Source of the DNA: Poecilobothrus nobilitatus
Lineage: Eukaryota; Arthropoda; Insecta; Diptera; Dolichopodidae
Reading direction: 5' to 3'
Assembly: GCA_947095535.1 (NCBI GenBank)
Contig: OX352773.1
Coordinates: 128,542,830 to 128,606,829 of the forward strand
DNA: 64,000 nucleotides
Positions 1 to 11,598 of the stretch are shown piece after piece. The notes below the pieces were generated by a model. The model saw only the letters and a program-made list of their open reading frames with translations, was not told the origin of the DNA and did no database searches. A program made the translations under genes and the position numbers. Positions within the stretch are counted from its first letter, which is position 1. Every line of letters begins with the position of its first letter.

Positions 1-312
1 AAGACATGTTTGAACACACAAGTATGATTAAGTATACGATAAAATCAAAGACCATATAAATAATATATATATGTAATATATGTATGTATATAGTACCATT
101 TAGTGCCTACATACATAATTTTACTTTTAAATTCACCATATGATACAATATATAAATTCAATAAGAAAATAATGAAAATATAAAATAGGTAGTTATTTAC
201 TTACCTAATAACAAAGCTTGTACGTATACCACTGCTTATATACATATGTACCAACAATTATACCATATAACTGAATTTTTCTTCAAAATATGTTGATTTT
301 AATAAAAGTTTT

Positions 313-1724
313 TTAATTTTTTAGAATAACCAATTTAGAATCAGCAATAGAGAAATCTTTGGATATCCAGCTACAGTTTTTATATAACAACACAAGGATC
401 ATGAAATCTAAAACAGATTTTCTATGATCAAAACATGAATTTTCTTTATTAAACTATTCTGGATATTTTTTACAGCTTGCTTTAATGCAGGACTCTACAA
501 TTTGCTTCTTTATCAAATCTAAATGTAAATTTTTTTTAAAAAAGACTTCGAAAATTTCGAAATTAATTTTATTTATTTCATATAATAAGTCTGAAGGTGG
601 TGTTAGAAATATTATGCTTCCATTTCCATAATTTTTATATAATAAAAGATTTTCCGAATAAAAAGGAATTTTAATATCATCTACTCTTTTAATCATGTCG
701 GCTTTACAGCTTTCACAGTTAATTTTATTTAAAATGATTTTATATGTGGCGTAACCAATGAAATATCGTTTTGTATGTTTATTTTATTTTACATTTAAAC
801 GAAGTTCAGTATTTAAATATTTATCTGATACATGAATATTATATATATCATTATCAAATCTTCTGCATTTATTGAAGAATTAAGTTCCGAAATGGTATTC
901 GTTTTTTCTAAAAATTCATCCTTGTTTTCAACTTGCCAGCCAAGCAACAAATCATCATAATTCTCGCAATTTTTATTAGATTAGTTTATCATTTGGCTTT
1001 TTAAGTACAATTAAAGAGCCAGTATTTAAATCAGTAAAATTTGAACTTTTAAAATTTTTAAATTTCCTCTTTATATGGCGAATCTGAAAAATTGTACTCA
1101 CAAACATCGAATTTGAACTACTTACGTGTGGTATTAGTCCTTTGATCAGTTTTTTCTTTTTTATTTGCGAGCTTAGAAAATGTTTTTCACAAACGTATTT
1201 ATTTTTTGTAACAAATTTATTACCTAGATTGCAAGCTTGAATCCATTCATTGTATTTATCTGGATTTGTTGGAAATTTAAACAAATGAAACAGAGAATTT
1301 TTAAAAAAACACTTTTCGATACAACATTTTCTGGTTCGATTTTCTTTTTCAAAAAGAAAAGGCTTATTATTAAGAACTACATATGAAAAGATTGTTGGTA
1401 TGGCATAGCTTTTTAATTTTTTTTTCCCAAACATTGTTTTTCAAAATGTTTTTCACAAACAAGATTCCACTGGTCATTTTTTTTGGTTATTTTACAGTTT
1501 TTTTCCCACTTTTTTAAAATGTTATTTTCTTTTGGAAATCTAAAAAATCTAAAGTTGAGTTTGAAATTTTTCTTTGAGTTGCAATTCTCTACACAGCATT
1601 TGGCTACATTTGTAAAACGCGATTCTTTTTTTAAATTCAAACTTCTACTTACGTCTTCCATTTTAAAAGTCAAATTATTATCCAACAATCGAACATAAAA
1701 GTGAAACTGATCATAAGATAACAC
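313..1724 (-). pseudogene. P/THAP-like transposase pseudogene, array copy 1
   Basis: This is the same gene as 8131-10673 but with the central third removed by the 1133-bp deletion near 986. The N-terminal THAP half remains as two frames: 1413-1724 has Cys-x4-Cys, Trp and CEKHF, and 976-1434 holds the second THAP. An 80-codon C-terminal stretch (454-696) keeps the YKNYGNGSIIFLTPPSDLLY motif. Indels near 780 and 860 break the C-terminal frame that is open in the other copies. All of the central catalytic region is gone, so no transposase could be made from this copy. Confidence 0.85.
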
Positions 1725-2222
1725 TTAAAATAACAATATTTTGTAGCATTTATTATTTTCTATTCTATATTTAAAATTGTACTGCACACATATAGACTAT
1801 CGATGCATCATAACATCATAATTAATTGATAATTAATAAAGCAATTTCATATATATATTTATTATAATCAATAATCATTAATCTTACACTTCACTATTTT
1901 ATACATAATTATTAATTACACATACATACCTACCTATTTTACATATTATCACAGCCAAAACTTTAGTACCTATATTAAGAAAAAAAAAAAACAACAAAAT
2001 CCAACTAGAAGATAAGAAGAAGTAGAAGACTAAAAGGACATAGCTAGGAATAGAGAGAAAATTGACAAAAAACAAGTAAATGTAACAGTAAGTCGATGCA
2101 ACCGACTTATTTATACCCTACACCTAAAAAATTCAAATTAAATTAAAAATACATAAGTTGTTTTAGTTAGGTATTTAATATAAGCTAAAAGAAATAAATG
2201 CTTTTACAAACCTTTGTACAAA

Positions 2223-2645
2223 ATTTCAGGTTTCTATCTTTATTAAATTTAAAGATATGCTTGTTAGGTCTTGGGAAGTGTGTGAAGGCACCCGGACCAC
2301 GTCCTCAATTCATCCAAAATTTTAGAGACATTATCAGAACAGGGTAGAATAGTCTTATATCAAATTTCAAGTTTTTATATTTATTAATTTCGAAGATATG
2401 CTTGTTCGGTCTTGGGAGTTCTGTGGAAGATACCCGAACAACCATTCCAATTCATTTGAAATTTTAGGCAAATCAGGTATTCAGGAAACAACACCCTCGT
2501 ATCAAATTTGCAGTTTCTATCTTTATTAATTTCGAAGATATGCTTGTTCGGTTTTGGGAGTTGTATGCGAGGTACCAACCCCACTCCAATTCATCTCAAA
2601 TTTTAGGCAAATCAGGAATTCAGGAAACAGCACCCTCGTATCAAA
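2223..2645. repeat. ~142-bp tandem repeat, three copies (array copy 1)
   Basis: The phrase agatatgcttgtt followed by ggtcttgggag recurs at about 2251, 2393 and 2536. Each occurrence is followed by an ACCCGAACA-like or ACCAACCC-like stretch, an aattcat..aaattttag stretch, and a tatcaaatttcaggtttcta-like start of the next copy. The type resembles dispersed dipteran repeats built on 'caaatttcaggttcctagctt', one of which also occurs at 30.1 kb. No gene is present: the 66-codon minus frame here is a by-product of the repeat. Confidence 0.8.
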
Positions 2646-2649
2646 TTTG

Positions 2650-2843
2650 AATATCATATATAATTGTATATAATCATACATGCAAATTATTAAATAAAAC
2701 CTAGAGTTAAGTAGAAAAAAGATTAGTTTTTAAGTAGAAGTTAAACAATAAAATCAGGAATTAATTAAAAGTATTTAAAGTCTTTAATTTTTTAAATTAT
2801 TGTGAACCTTAAGCACGAGGTTCGACAAATGGGGACCCCGTCG
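2650..2843 (+). mobile_element. LTR end plus tRNA-Trp-type primer site (array copy 1)
   Basis: The stretch from atataatcatacatgcaaatt to cacgaggttcgaca matches, in inverse orientation, the LTR at 60528 of the CsRn1-like element. It ends in ..CGACA at 2827, then has two bases and TGGGGACCCCGTCG (2830-2843). Copies 2 and 3 read TGGTGACCCC here, which is complementary to the 3' end of insect tRNA-Trp, the primer used by CsRn1-type gypsy elements. About 600 bp of leader-like AT-rich DNA follows, without a recognisable gag. It is therefore a fragment of a CsRn1-like retrotransposon. Confidence 0.68.
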
Positions 2844-4202
2844 TTTAAATTTATTAGAATAAAATAAAACAAAAAAGTTTTAACAAATGTAAATTATTTA
2901 AACTATATTTAATTTTTTTCATTTAAAGTAATTGAACAAATAAAAAAGATTAAAGAGAGAAAAAAAGGAAACATTTACCTTTCTTTCCTAAAAATTTCAA
3001 AATACAAAAATAAATAAAAATAAAAACGTGCATATTTATTAAACATTTAAACAAATAAAATATAACATTGTGGCATTAGTTAAAAATAAATTTAAAACCC
3101 AAAAATAAAATAAATCTAATTTTAATATAAAGTAAGAACTACAAAACATACAATATTATAAAAACATCTAAACACACAAATAATAAATTAAATCAGCATA
3201 GAAGTGTATTTAATTATAAAAATGTAAAAATGCAACCATCATTAAACATCACCTGCACCTACATCAAGAGCAAGCAGAGGCCATCAACCACTTTTCTTTG
3301 AAAAACCGGCATTCTGCAAATAAAAAGCGGCATATAACTTTCAATCAAGGCAAACAGCACGCTACATTCAACAGTACAGCTTCCATAAGCAACAATTCAA
3401 AGAACATCAAAGGTACAAATATTATTAAGATCACTCTGCTAAATGTTTTAAAAAAATAATGAATAACTAAATAATGTTTTAAAATTTAAATAAATATTTA
3501 AGGGAAAAGGGAAAGGGAAATTCAAGATTAAGGGAAAATTCAAGATTAGATTTTAAAAAAATTAGTATTAAAAAATTATATTTCATTTTTACAAAGTTAG
3601 TATTAAAAATTACAATCATCATATTAATATTAAGTAAATGAAGTTGAAATAAAAACTAAATAAAAATTTAATTTAAAATTGAAATATATCATTAATTAAG
3701 TTAAAATTTAAATAAATATAAAAATATAATAAATTAGATAGTAAAAGTCTACATGTAGGCATCTTAATATATTGTTTTAACATATGGCTTAAATATATTG
3801 TTTTAACATATGGCATATGGCTTACTTTTAACATTAGTATATACACATATATATAAGAATTTGAAATAATTTGTTAACTTTCTATAAACATATAAGTATA
3901 TAAAACGTTATACTATCAATTTTAATTTATATAAATTATATAACAAATGTCACCTGATACACAGTTGGAATTAAACTTCCTTTTTCAAGTATGGCTAACT
4001 CTTTTAGGAAATATTGCTTTTCATTTCCTTGTAAAAATTGTAGGTCAACTATGAGAACTTGTTTAACCATGTCGAAGTTTTATGGAAGAATGTTCTATAG
4101 AATAACTAAATTTACATTTATATGCACTTCGGGAAAAGAGCTTTTCATATAAATATTGGTTAGCAGAGTTAGTTTTTAATTAATACAACTATGTTGTTTA
4201 CT

Positions 4203-4362
4203 ATGATGGTGGCGGGTCCATCATGCTGTGGTAAAACAACTTTTATTCATAATTTAATAAAATATAAAAAAAAAATATACAACCACTAGAATAATTACTA
4301 GTATAATTTGGTGTAATCCAGACAAAAATGCTGAGGACCACATCATAGAAATTTATCTGTAA
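4203..4362 (+). pseudogene. Polinton packaging-ATPase P-loop fragment (array copy 1)
   Basis: The frame starting ATGATGGTGGCGGG encodes MMVAGPSCCGKTTFIHNLIK. It has a Walker A motif (GPSCCGKT, matching GxxxxGKT) in the MVAGPxxxGKTTF context usual at the N-terminus of the FtsK/HerA-type A32-like ATPase of Polintons. A stop follows a run of A residues. Another frame then gives IWCNPDKNAEDHIIEIYL, compatible with the next strand of such an ATPase. Walker B and the remaining ~200 residues are absent. The Polinton at 41-51 kb shows no ATPase of its own, which makes this fragment noteworthy. Confidence 0.6.
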
Positions 4363-4632
4363 TATTTGTAACACAAAATATTTTTCACCAGATTATATTT
4401 CTTAATATAATCTAAATCTAATCTAAACTAATTTGAACCTAAATTTATCTTATAAAACTCTAAAATACTTACAACTAATCTAATTTAAAAAAAACCGAAT
4501 ATATCTATACTAAACCTAACTTAAAAAAAAAAAAAAACAGACACTTAATTCAAAAAATCGCTTTACAAACTTTAAATATCAAATAGACAAATCACTATAA
4601 AAATTACCTAAATCTTCAAGTTTATTACTTGA

Positions 4633-4812
4633 ATACACTACTAAATATTCAAATAAACCACTACTAAATATTCAAAAAAACCACTACTAAATATTCAAAA
4701 AACCACTACTAAATATTCAAAAAACCACTACTAAATATTCAAAAAAAACACTACTAAATATTCAAAAAAATCACTACTAAATTTCAAAAAAACCACTACT
4801 AAATATTCACAA
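4633..4812. repeat. 22-24-bp minisatellite (array copy 1)
   Basis: There are about eight direct copies of a unit of the form aaaaaaccactactaaatattc, varying in the length of the A run and in one or two bases. No coding sense is evident. Confidence 0.85.
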
Positions 4813-5364
4813 AAGCCCAAAAATTTACAAAAAATCGACAATAAAAGAAACAAATTATTCACCTGAATGCTATGCAAACAGTAATTTTCTTTTAACTTTA
4901 AATTAAAAATAAATAAAAAAATAAGGTTTTACAAAAAAAAAAATATTTATCAGTTAAAAGGACATAAAGGAGTCATTTCAGATAAAAAATCAAGAAGATT
5001 GGAGCAGTAGTTTGGATTTAATTGCGTGAAGTCTTAGAATATAGAGTATAAGGAATAGAAAATTCTGTATACGTAAATAAAAATTAGTGAAGCCAAATCA
5101 ATTAACTTTAATTGCCAAAATGTGCCTGTTGTTGTCAAAAAAAATTTAAATTTCCATGACAACATAATTATTTTGTTTGTTTTTTGTTTACATTTCTTTA
5201 CAATTTGCAATCTTTAGCAATAAAATATTTTTAAAATTCAAATTTTATATAGTAATTTAAGTTTTGTTTAATTTAAACTAGTGTTGTAGATTCATTTTAG
5301 CTTTAATTATAAATAAGTTTATAAATTTGTGTTAAAAAACTTGCGATTCATTACAAAAAACTTT

Positions 5365-6722
5365 AAAATTAAATGTTTTGTGGAAGGATACGAAAATGGA
5401 AGAAAACATCGAAAAATAGGTTTATTGTTTCACAGGTAAGTGTAAATCATAATAAAAAAATTATAAAATTAATAACACAATGTGTAAAACCTAAATAACT
5501 TACAAATCATGCTATTTTATATGCAAAAAAAATTGCAATTTTGACAAAAGCCATGATGAAAAAATGTTTGTATCAGTGACGTGTGCTATTATTATAAAAA
5601 TGTAAACTTTGTTCATATTTTAATTTTTTAAATATTTAATTAAATTTTTTTTTTTAATATATAAATTTATAATTCCCAACAAAAATTTAATAGTTTATTC
5701 TTTTGATTTAAAGATTTCCCAAGAATGAAGGGCTTAAATCAAAGTGGATGGCAATATGCAATAAGTTTTAAGGGGACTAGAATCAGTTACAATTAGCTAT
5801 CAATGAGTCACGTTATCGATGTATAGCTGCAGTCAAGTGTTTTGATAAAATTGACTTATTGTTTTCCCGTAACCAGTTTGCTTTTTATAAAATTTCTTTT
5901 AATTAAATCTTATAACATGGATTTTTATGTTATAAAAATTATAAAATAAATAAATATTAAAATAAAATTGCTTGTACGGTATATTGTATTAAATTGGCTT
6001 TTCTAGGTAGAGTTTCCGATCTCTTCAACTGTTAGCCCATATGATCATGAAATTAACAATAACGAAAATTCAAAAAATTCTTTAAACCGAACAATAGTCA
6101 CAACATCTCAAGAATCTATTTTTTGTAGTGCAAAAACCAAAAAGTTTAAAGAAGAATTACGGCTTTTGAGAGAAGCTATTAAAAATAAGGATAGAAAAAT
6201 TAAAACATTACAACAAAACAATAGAAGAAAAATTAAAAAATTAAAAAAATATGAAGATATTGTTAAATCATTAAAAAATTAATTTCAGATCAAATATTAG
6301 CTATGTTTTTAGCTAAATTTCAGGACCTATTAAATTAATTTTAGAACATCAAAATTAAGACATAATAAATTACTACCGAAAAACTATTCTCCTGAGGTGC
6401 AAAAGTTTGCTTTGAATCTAAATTTTTTTTCTCCAAAAGCTTATTCGTTTGTTTGAAAAAGAAATCAGACAAAAGATGAACTATTTAGACTCGAACCAAA
6501 CATTACTTAATAAAAAATATTTCGATAGAATAGCTATAAATGTACAAATCGTAATTTATTTCCTGAAATTTCTAAACATATTTTTGAAAATAATCATTAT
6601 AGTTTACTAATAAAATCAATTATAATAAAATATTTATCGATAAGATTTTTCTTTATTGCAAAAAACATATCTGATAAATGTTCTATTAGAAATAAGTTAT
6701 CTAGAATTACGTTATTTAAGGG
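5365..6722 (+). pseudogene. Second P/THAP transposase relic with introns (array copy 1)
   Basis: This plus-strand relic shows exon structure. Exon 1 (to 5435) encodes KCFVEGYENG and ends at CACAG before a perfect GTAAGT donor. Intron 1 (5436-5713) ends in AAAG, and exon 2 resumes with FPKNEGLKSKWMAICNKF, so the join rebuilds a THAP finger (Cys, FP, W, C). The usual ATG is ATT here, and the closing C-x2-H is damaged near 5830. Exon 3 (6007-6282, after ttctag) gives a strongly charged coiled coil. Later blocks (SPEVQKFALNLNFFSPKAY near 6390, and SIRFFFIAKNISDK to LFKG ending 6722) are typical central and C-terminal P-transposase motifs. The catalytic middle is missing, so it is an internally deleted derivative. 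Confidence 0.78.
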
Positions 6723-7090
6723 TATGTAAATATGTTTATTAAAATAAATAACATAATTTTAATTCTTAATACAATTTAATATAAAATTTTAATTTTCTTT
6801 TAGTAATAAGTTTTCATTATTAATTTAATAATTCAAGATAATAAGAGTATGTAATTTAGCAAAATAAGTAAAATAATTTTAATTTTTAATCCAATTTAAC
6901 ATAAAATTTTTAATTTTTAATATAAAAAATACAAAAGATAAATAATATGATATATTAGTTTTATATTTACAGTTCGAATAAGAATGAAATTTATGTTTTC
7001 AAAATATTAAAAGTGCTACTCCTGAAACTCAAAAAATATATTCAGTAAGCAATGCTCTTTTGAAAAATTGGTAGTAATTGGTAGTTCATG

Positions 7091-7140
7091 TCCTAAAAAT
7101 TCAATACAATTCACACGTCCTAAAAATTCAATACAATTTT
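7091..7140. repeat. 27-bp direct repeat, two copies (array copy 1)
   Basis: The unit tcctaaaaattcaatacaat + tcacacg occurs twice here and three times in array copy 2 (16013-16089). It is a small copy-number difference between otherwise near-identical units. Confidence 0.85.
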
Positions 7141-8130
7141 ACTAGTTTTTCTATTTACTTTAAAAATATAAAAATAAAACAAAAGCAAAAAAGCAAAAAC
7201 AAAAACAATATTAGGTAACATTTAGTGGTCTTAAAGTAAAACACTAGCCCAGTTTCGATTCTATAGGTCGAGGCGTGTATGTATACTTTCTGATGTGTAG
7301 CTATATATTCTTATAAATTTTTTAAAGAAATATTTTCTATTAAGAATCAGTTAAAACGAGTCCAACAGAAAAAAATCAAAAAAATTCACAAATGTTGGAA
7401 CAACTTGGAGGCTTAGAAATATAGTAAAATTCTAAAATCGAAAAACAAATTTATTAGTATTGGTAAAAATGATATATATTTGATATGTGTCTAGTTTATA
7501 CAATAGCAAATTTTGTCAACTTTTTTTTATAATTAATCATTTATTTTAAAGCACTAATATTACATATTTTAAAGAAGTTTTCATTGCATACTCTTCCGGT
7601 AGACTTTTTTAAAGAAAATTAAAATTTCCTAATAAATGTGTAAAAAAGATAGATGTTTTCGCTTTGAACATTAAAATAATTCATTTTGAAGTAACAAACT
7701 TTTACCAATATTTTTGTAGCAAAAACAGAAATAATATGTACATATGTACTTGAATCTACTTATATATTTGCATAATATTATAATATTATGTATGTGTATG
7801 TAGTGTTCCAATGTGTTAAAGACATGTTTGAACACACAAGTATGATTAAGTATACGATAAAATCAAAGACCATATAAATAATATATATATGTAATATATG
7901 TATGTATATAGTACCATTTAGTGCCTACATACATAATTTTACTTTTAAATTCACCATATGATACAATATATAAATTCAATAAGAAAATAATGAAAATATA
8001 AAATAGGTAGTTATTTACTTACCTAATAACAAAGCTTGTACGTATACCACTGCTTATATACATATGTACCAACAATTATACCATATAACTGAATTTTTCT
8101 TCAAAATATGTTGATTTTAATAAAAGTTTT

Positions 8131-10673
8131 TTAATTTTTTAGAATAACCAATTTAGAATCAGCAATAGAGAAATCTTTAGATATCCAGCTACAGTTTTTA
8201 TATAACAACACAAGGATCATGAAATCTAAAACAGATTTTCTATGATCAAAACATGAATTTTCTTTATTAAACCATTCTGGATATTTTTTACAGCTTGCTT
8301 TAATGCAGAACTCTACAATTTGCTTCTTTATCAAATCTAAATGTAAATATTTTTTAAAAAAGACTTCGAAAATTTCGAAATTAATTTTATTTATTTCATA
8401 TAATAAGTCTGAAGGTGGTGTTAGAAATATTACGCTTCCATTTCCATAATTTTTATATAATAAAAGATTTTCCGAATAAAAAGGAATTTTAATATCATCT
8501 ACTCTTTTAATCATGTCGGCTTTACAGCTTTCACAGTTAATTTTATTTAAAATGATTTTATATGTGGCGTAACCAATGAAATATCGTTTTGTATGTTCAT
8601 TTAAACGAAGTTCAGTATTTAAATATTTATCTGATACATGAATATTATATATATCATTATCAACATTATTCAAATCTTCTGCATTTATTGAAGAATTAAG
8701 TTCCGAAATGGTATTCGCTTCTTCAAAAAATTCATCCTTGTTTTCAACTTGCCAGCCAAGCAACAAATCATCATAATTCTCGCAATTTTTATTAGATTAG
8801 TTTAATCAGTCGAAAATTTGTTTAAATAAAATTTAGAAATGGTTTTTCCTTAACTTTGGACAGACCCTTAGAGTTTGCGAAGTATCCGATTCGTAAAGTT
8901 TACCAATTATTTCTCAGCTTAAGATTCCATCAGGAGTTATTATATCTGAAATTAAAATTTCTTATAGATTTAATTATATGTGGTACATCATATAAACAAT
9001 ATTTTTTTTTTCCTTCATATAAAAACCATGGATTTTCGTCAGTAGCTCCTAATAATTTATAGCATTTTCTATTATTCGAACCTTGATCACATGTAATTGC
9101 CCGAATATTTAAACTAACTCGAATGATTTTTGTATATTTTGTATTACTAAATGTTTTAATTTTTCTCCAAGAATGTTTTTTTCGGTTACGACGTAACTTA
9201 AAACATATTTCCAATTATGGTGTAATCCTCTAATAAATAAAAGCACAAATGTAGTTGCCAAGTTCTATGCTTCTTTCATTATTACTATAATCCACACAAC
9301 CGTCAACTTTATCAGTAAATTTATTATACGACGCTTCTTTGATTTGATCATATTTTGATTTCATCAAATAAAATAACTGCTTCCTTACCAATTGAATCCA
9401 TTTTCGATATTTCAACTTTTAAATTATTCAAGATTGAAGAATTAAAGCCGGGTTCTAAATTTTTTACAGGACTCCATCTGAAAAGAGAAACCTTAGAAGG
9501 CATCTGAAAATTTAAAACTTGTCTCATGTAGTTGTAACATGAGTTCGATTTGTCACTGATATTTTGCGCAAGATTTCTTTGTTTGTGTGACCATTCTGTA
9601 ATATTATGTCTTTTAATTAGAAGCATTTTATAAAATTCTTTTGGATATTCACTTACATAATCTAATTCATCAATTATTGCTTCTATAGGTTTTTTTTCTA
9701 AATTTTTTAATTTTTCTTTGCAGGAGGCAATTTCTTTGTATGAATTTTTTTAAAAGAATACCATATTTTATATAATATAAACTATTTTTTTTTGTCTTTC
9801 TCTCACAATTTTTGCAGTTATAAGAAATATTTTTTAAATAACTTGAACTAGTTTTGTTTGGCAGAGTCCTCATATATTTTAGATCAGATAGGCTTAGTTC
9901 ATTTTGTTCAGATTTTTTAACTGCAGAATAAACCTTATCATTTGGCTTTTTAAGTACAATTAAAGAGCCAGTATTTAAATCAGTAAAATTTGAACTTTTA
10001 AAATTTTTAAATTTCCTCTTTATATGGCGAATCTGAAAAATTGTACTCACAAACATCGAATTTGAACTACTTACGTGTGGTATTAGTCCTTTGATCAGTT
10101 TTTTCTTTTTTATTTGCGAGCTTAGAAAATGTTTTTCACAAACGTATTTATTTTTTGTAACAAATTTATTACCTAGATTGCAAGCTTGAATCCATTCATT
10201 GTATTTATCTGGATTTGTTGGAAATTTAAACAAATGAAACAGAGAATTTTTAAAAAAACACTTTTCGATACAACATTTTCTGGTTCGATTTTCTTTTTCA
10301 AAAAGAAAAGGCTTATTATTAAGAACTACATATGAAAAGATTGTTGGTATGGCATAGCTTTTTAATTTTTTTTTCCCAAACATTGTTTTTCAAAATGTTT
10401 TTCACAAACAAGATTCCACTGGTCATTTTTTTTGGTTATTTTACAGTTTTTTTCCCACTTTTTTAAAATGTTATTTTCTTTTGGAAATCTAAAAAATCTA
10501 AAGTTGAGTTTGAAATTTTTCTTTGAGTTGCAATTCTCTACACAGCATTTGGCTACATTTGTAAAACGCGATTCTTTTTTTAAATTCAAACTTCTACTTA
10601 CGTCTTCCATTTTAAAAGTCAAATTATTATCCAACAATCGAACATAAAAGTGAAACTGATCATAAGATAACAC
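8131..10673 (-). pseudogene. Double-THAP P-element-like transposase, frameshifted
   Basis: Read on the minus strand, this is a P-superfamily (THAP9-like) DNA transposase in several frames. 10362-10673 holds a C2CH THAP zinc finger (AKCCVENC, FRFPKEN, W, CEKHF). A run of nine A residues (10366-10374 on the minus strand) separates it from the -1 frame, which starts with the THAP-closing box AIPTIF. 9670-10383 then contains a second complete THAP (RKCCIEKC, FKFPTN, W, VCEKHF, IPHV). 9348-9626 has the helical block before the first catalytic Asp (ILFDEI). 9230-9415 has DGCVDYS, and 8930-9214 has ITCDQGSNN and VPHIIKSIRN. 8131-8766 is an open C-terminal part with Cys-x2-Cys and LTPPSDLLY. At least four frame changes make it non-functional as it stands. 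The family call is firm; the exact clade is not. Confidence 0.88.
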
Positions 10674-11172
10674 TTAAAATAACAATATTTTGTAGCATTT
10701 ATTATTTTCTATTCTATATTTAAAATTGTACTGCACACATATAGACTATCGATGCATCATAACATCATAATTAATTGATAATTAATAAAGCAATTTCATA
10801 TATATATTTATTATAATCAATAATCATTAATCTTACACTTCACTATTTTATACATAATTATTAATTACACATACATACCTACCTATTTTACATATTATCA
10901 CAGCCAAAACTTTAGTACCTATATTAAAAAAAAAAAAAAGCAACAAAATCCAACTAGAAGATAAGAAGAAGTAGAAAACTAAAAGGACATAGCTAAGAAT
11001 AGAGAGAAAATTGACAAAAAACAAGTAAATATAACAGTAAGTCGATGCAACCGACTTATTTATACCCTACACCTAAAAAATTCAAATTAAATTAAAAATA
11101 CATAAGTTGTTTTAGTTAGGTATTTAATATAAGCTAAAAGAAATAAATGCTTTTACAAACCTTTGTACAAAA

Positions 11173-11595
11173 TTTCAGTTTTCTATCTTTATTAAATTTA
11201 AAGATATGCTTGTTAGGTCTTGGGAAGTGTGTGAAGGCACCCGGACCACGTCCTCAATTCATCTCAAATTTTAGAGACATTATCAGAACAGGGTAGAATA
11301 GTCTTATATCAAATTTCAAGTTTTTATATTTATTAATTTTGAAGATATGCTTGTTCGGTCTTGGGAGTTCTGTGGAAGATACCCGAACAACCATTCCAAT
11401 TCATTTGAAATTTTAGGCAAATCAGGTATTCAGGAAACAACACCCTCGTATCAAATTTGCAGTTTCTATCTTTATTAATTTCGAAGATATGCTTGTTCGG
11501 TTTTGGGAGTTGTATGCGAGGTACCAACCCCACTCCAATTCATCTCAAATTTTAGGCAAATCAGGAATTCAGGAAACAGCACCCTCGTATCAAAT
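11173..11595. repeat. ~142-bp tandem repeat, three copies (array copy 2)
   Basis: This is the counterpart of the repeat at 2223-2645, with the same three copies and only scattered substitutions. Confidence 0.78.
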
Positions 11596-11598
11596 TTG

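Larger units (their letters stand above)
1..7818. repeat. Tandem array unit, copy 1 (internally deleted)
   Basis: The sequence from base 1 recurs at 7819 and again at 16768 in the same orientation and in near-identical form. Compared with copy 2, this copy lacks 1133 bp: at about 985-988 it jumps from the region of 8801 to that of 9935, with a short shared 'tta' at the joint. It also carries a small insertion near 780 and other small indels. Adding back 1133 bp gives the 8949-bp period of copy 2. The left end of the array lies outside the window. The contents in order are a minus-strand P-like transposase remnant, a 142-bp repeat, an LTR end, an ATPase fragment, a minisatellite and a plus-strand THAP relic. 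Confidence 0.93.

Noticed and set aside
1483..1698. 71-codon plus-strand ORF (also at 10432 and 19269)
   Set aside because: It is the exact antisense of the first THAP domain, and it repeats only because the array repeats.
2384..2584. 66-codon minus ORF (also at 11333 and 20169)
   Set aside because: It is built from two copies of the 142-bp non-coding repeat; the peptide repeats itself accordingly.
4633..4812. CRISPR-like array (regular 22-24-bp repeats)
   Set aside because: Repeats are directly adjacent without unique spacers in a eukaryotic transposon setting; it is an ordinary minisatellite.
8856..9062. 68-codon plus ORF (also at 17806)
   Set aside because: It lies antisense to the P-transposase core, where the conserved motifs are on the minus strand.
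10032..10073. Possible 42-bp intron after the second THAP (GTAAGT donor, TTTTTCAG acceptor on the minus strand)
   Set aside because: The signals are good, but 42 bp is shorter than usual fly introns, and the stretch is in frame and open, so I could not decide between intron and coding.
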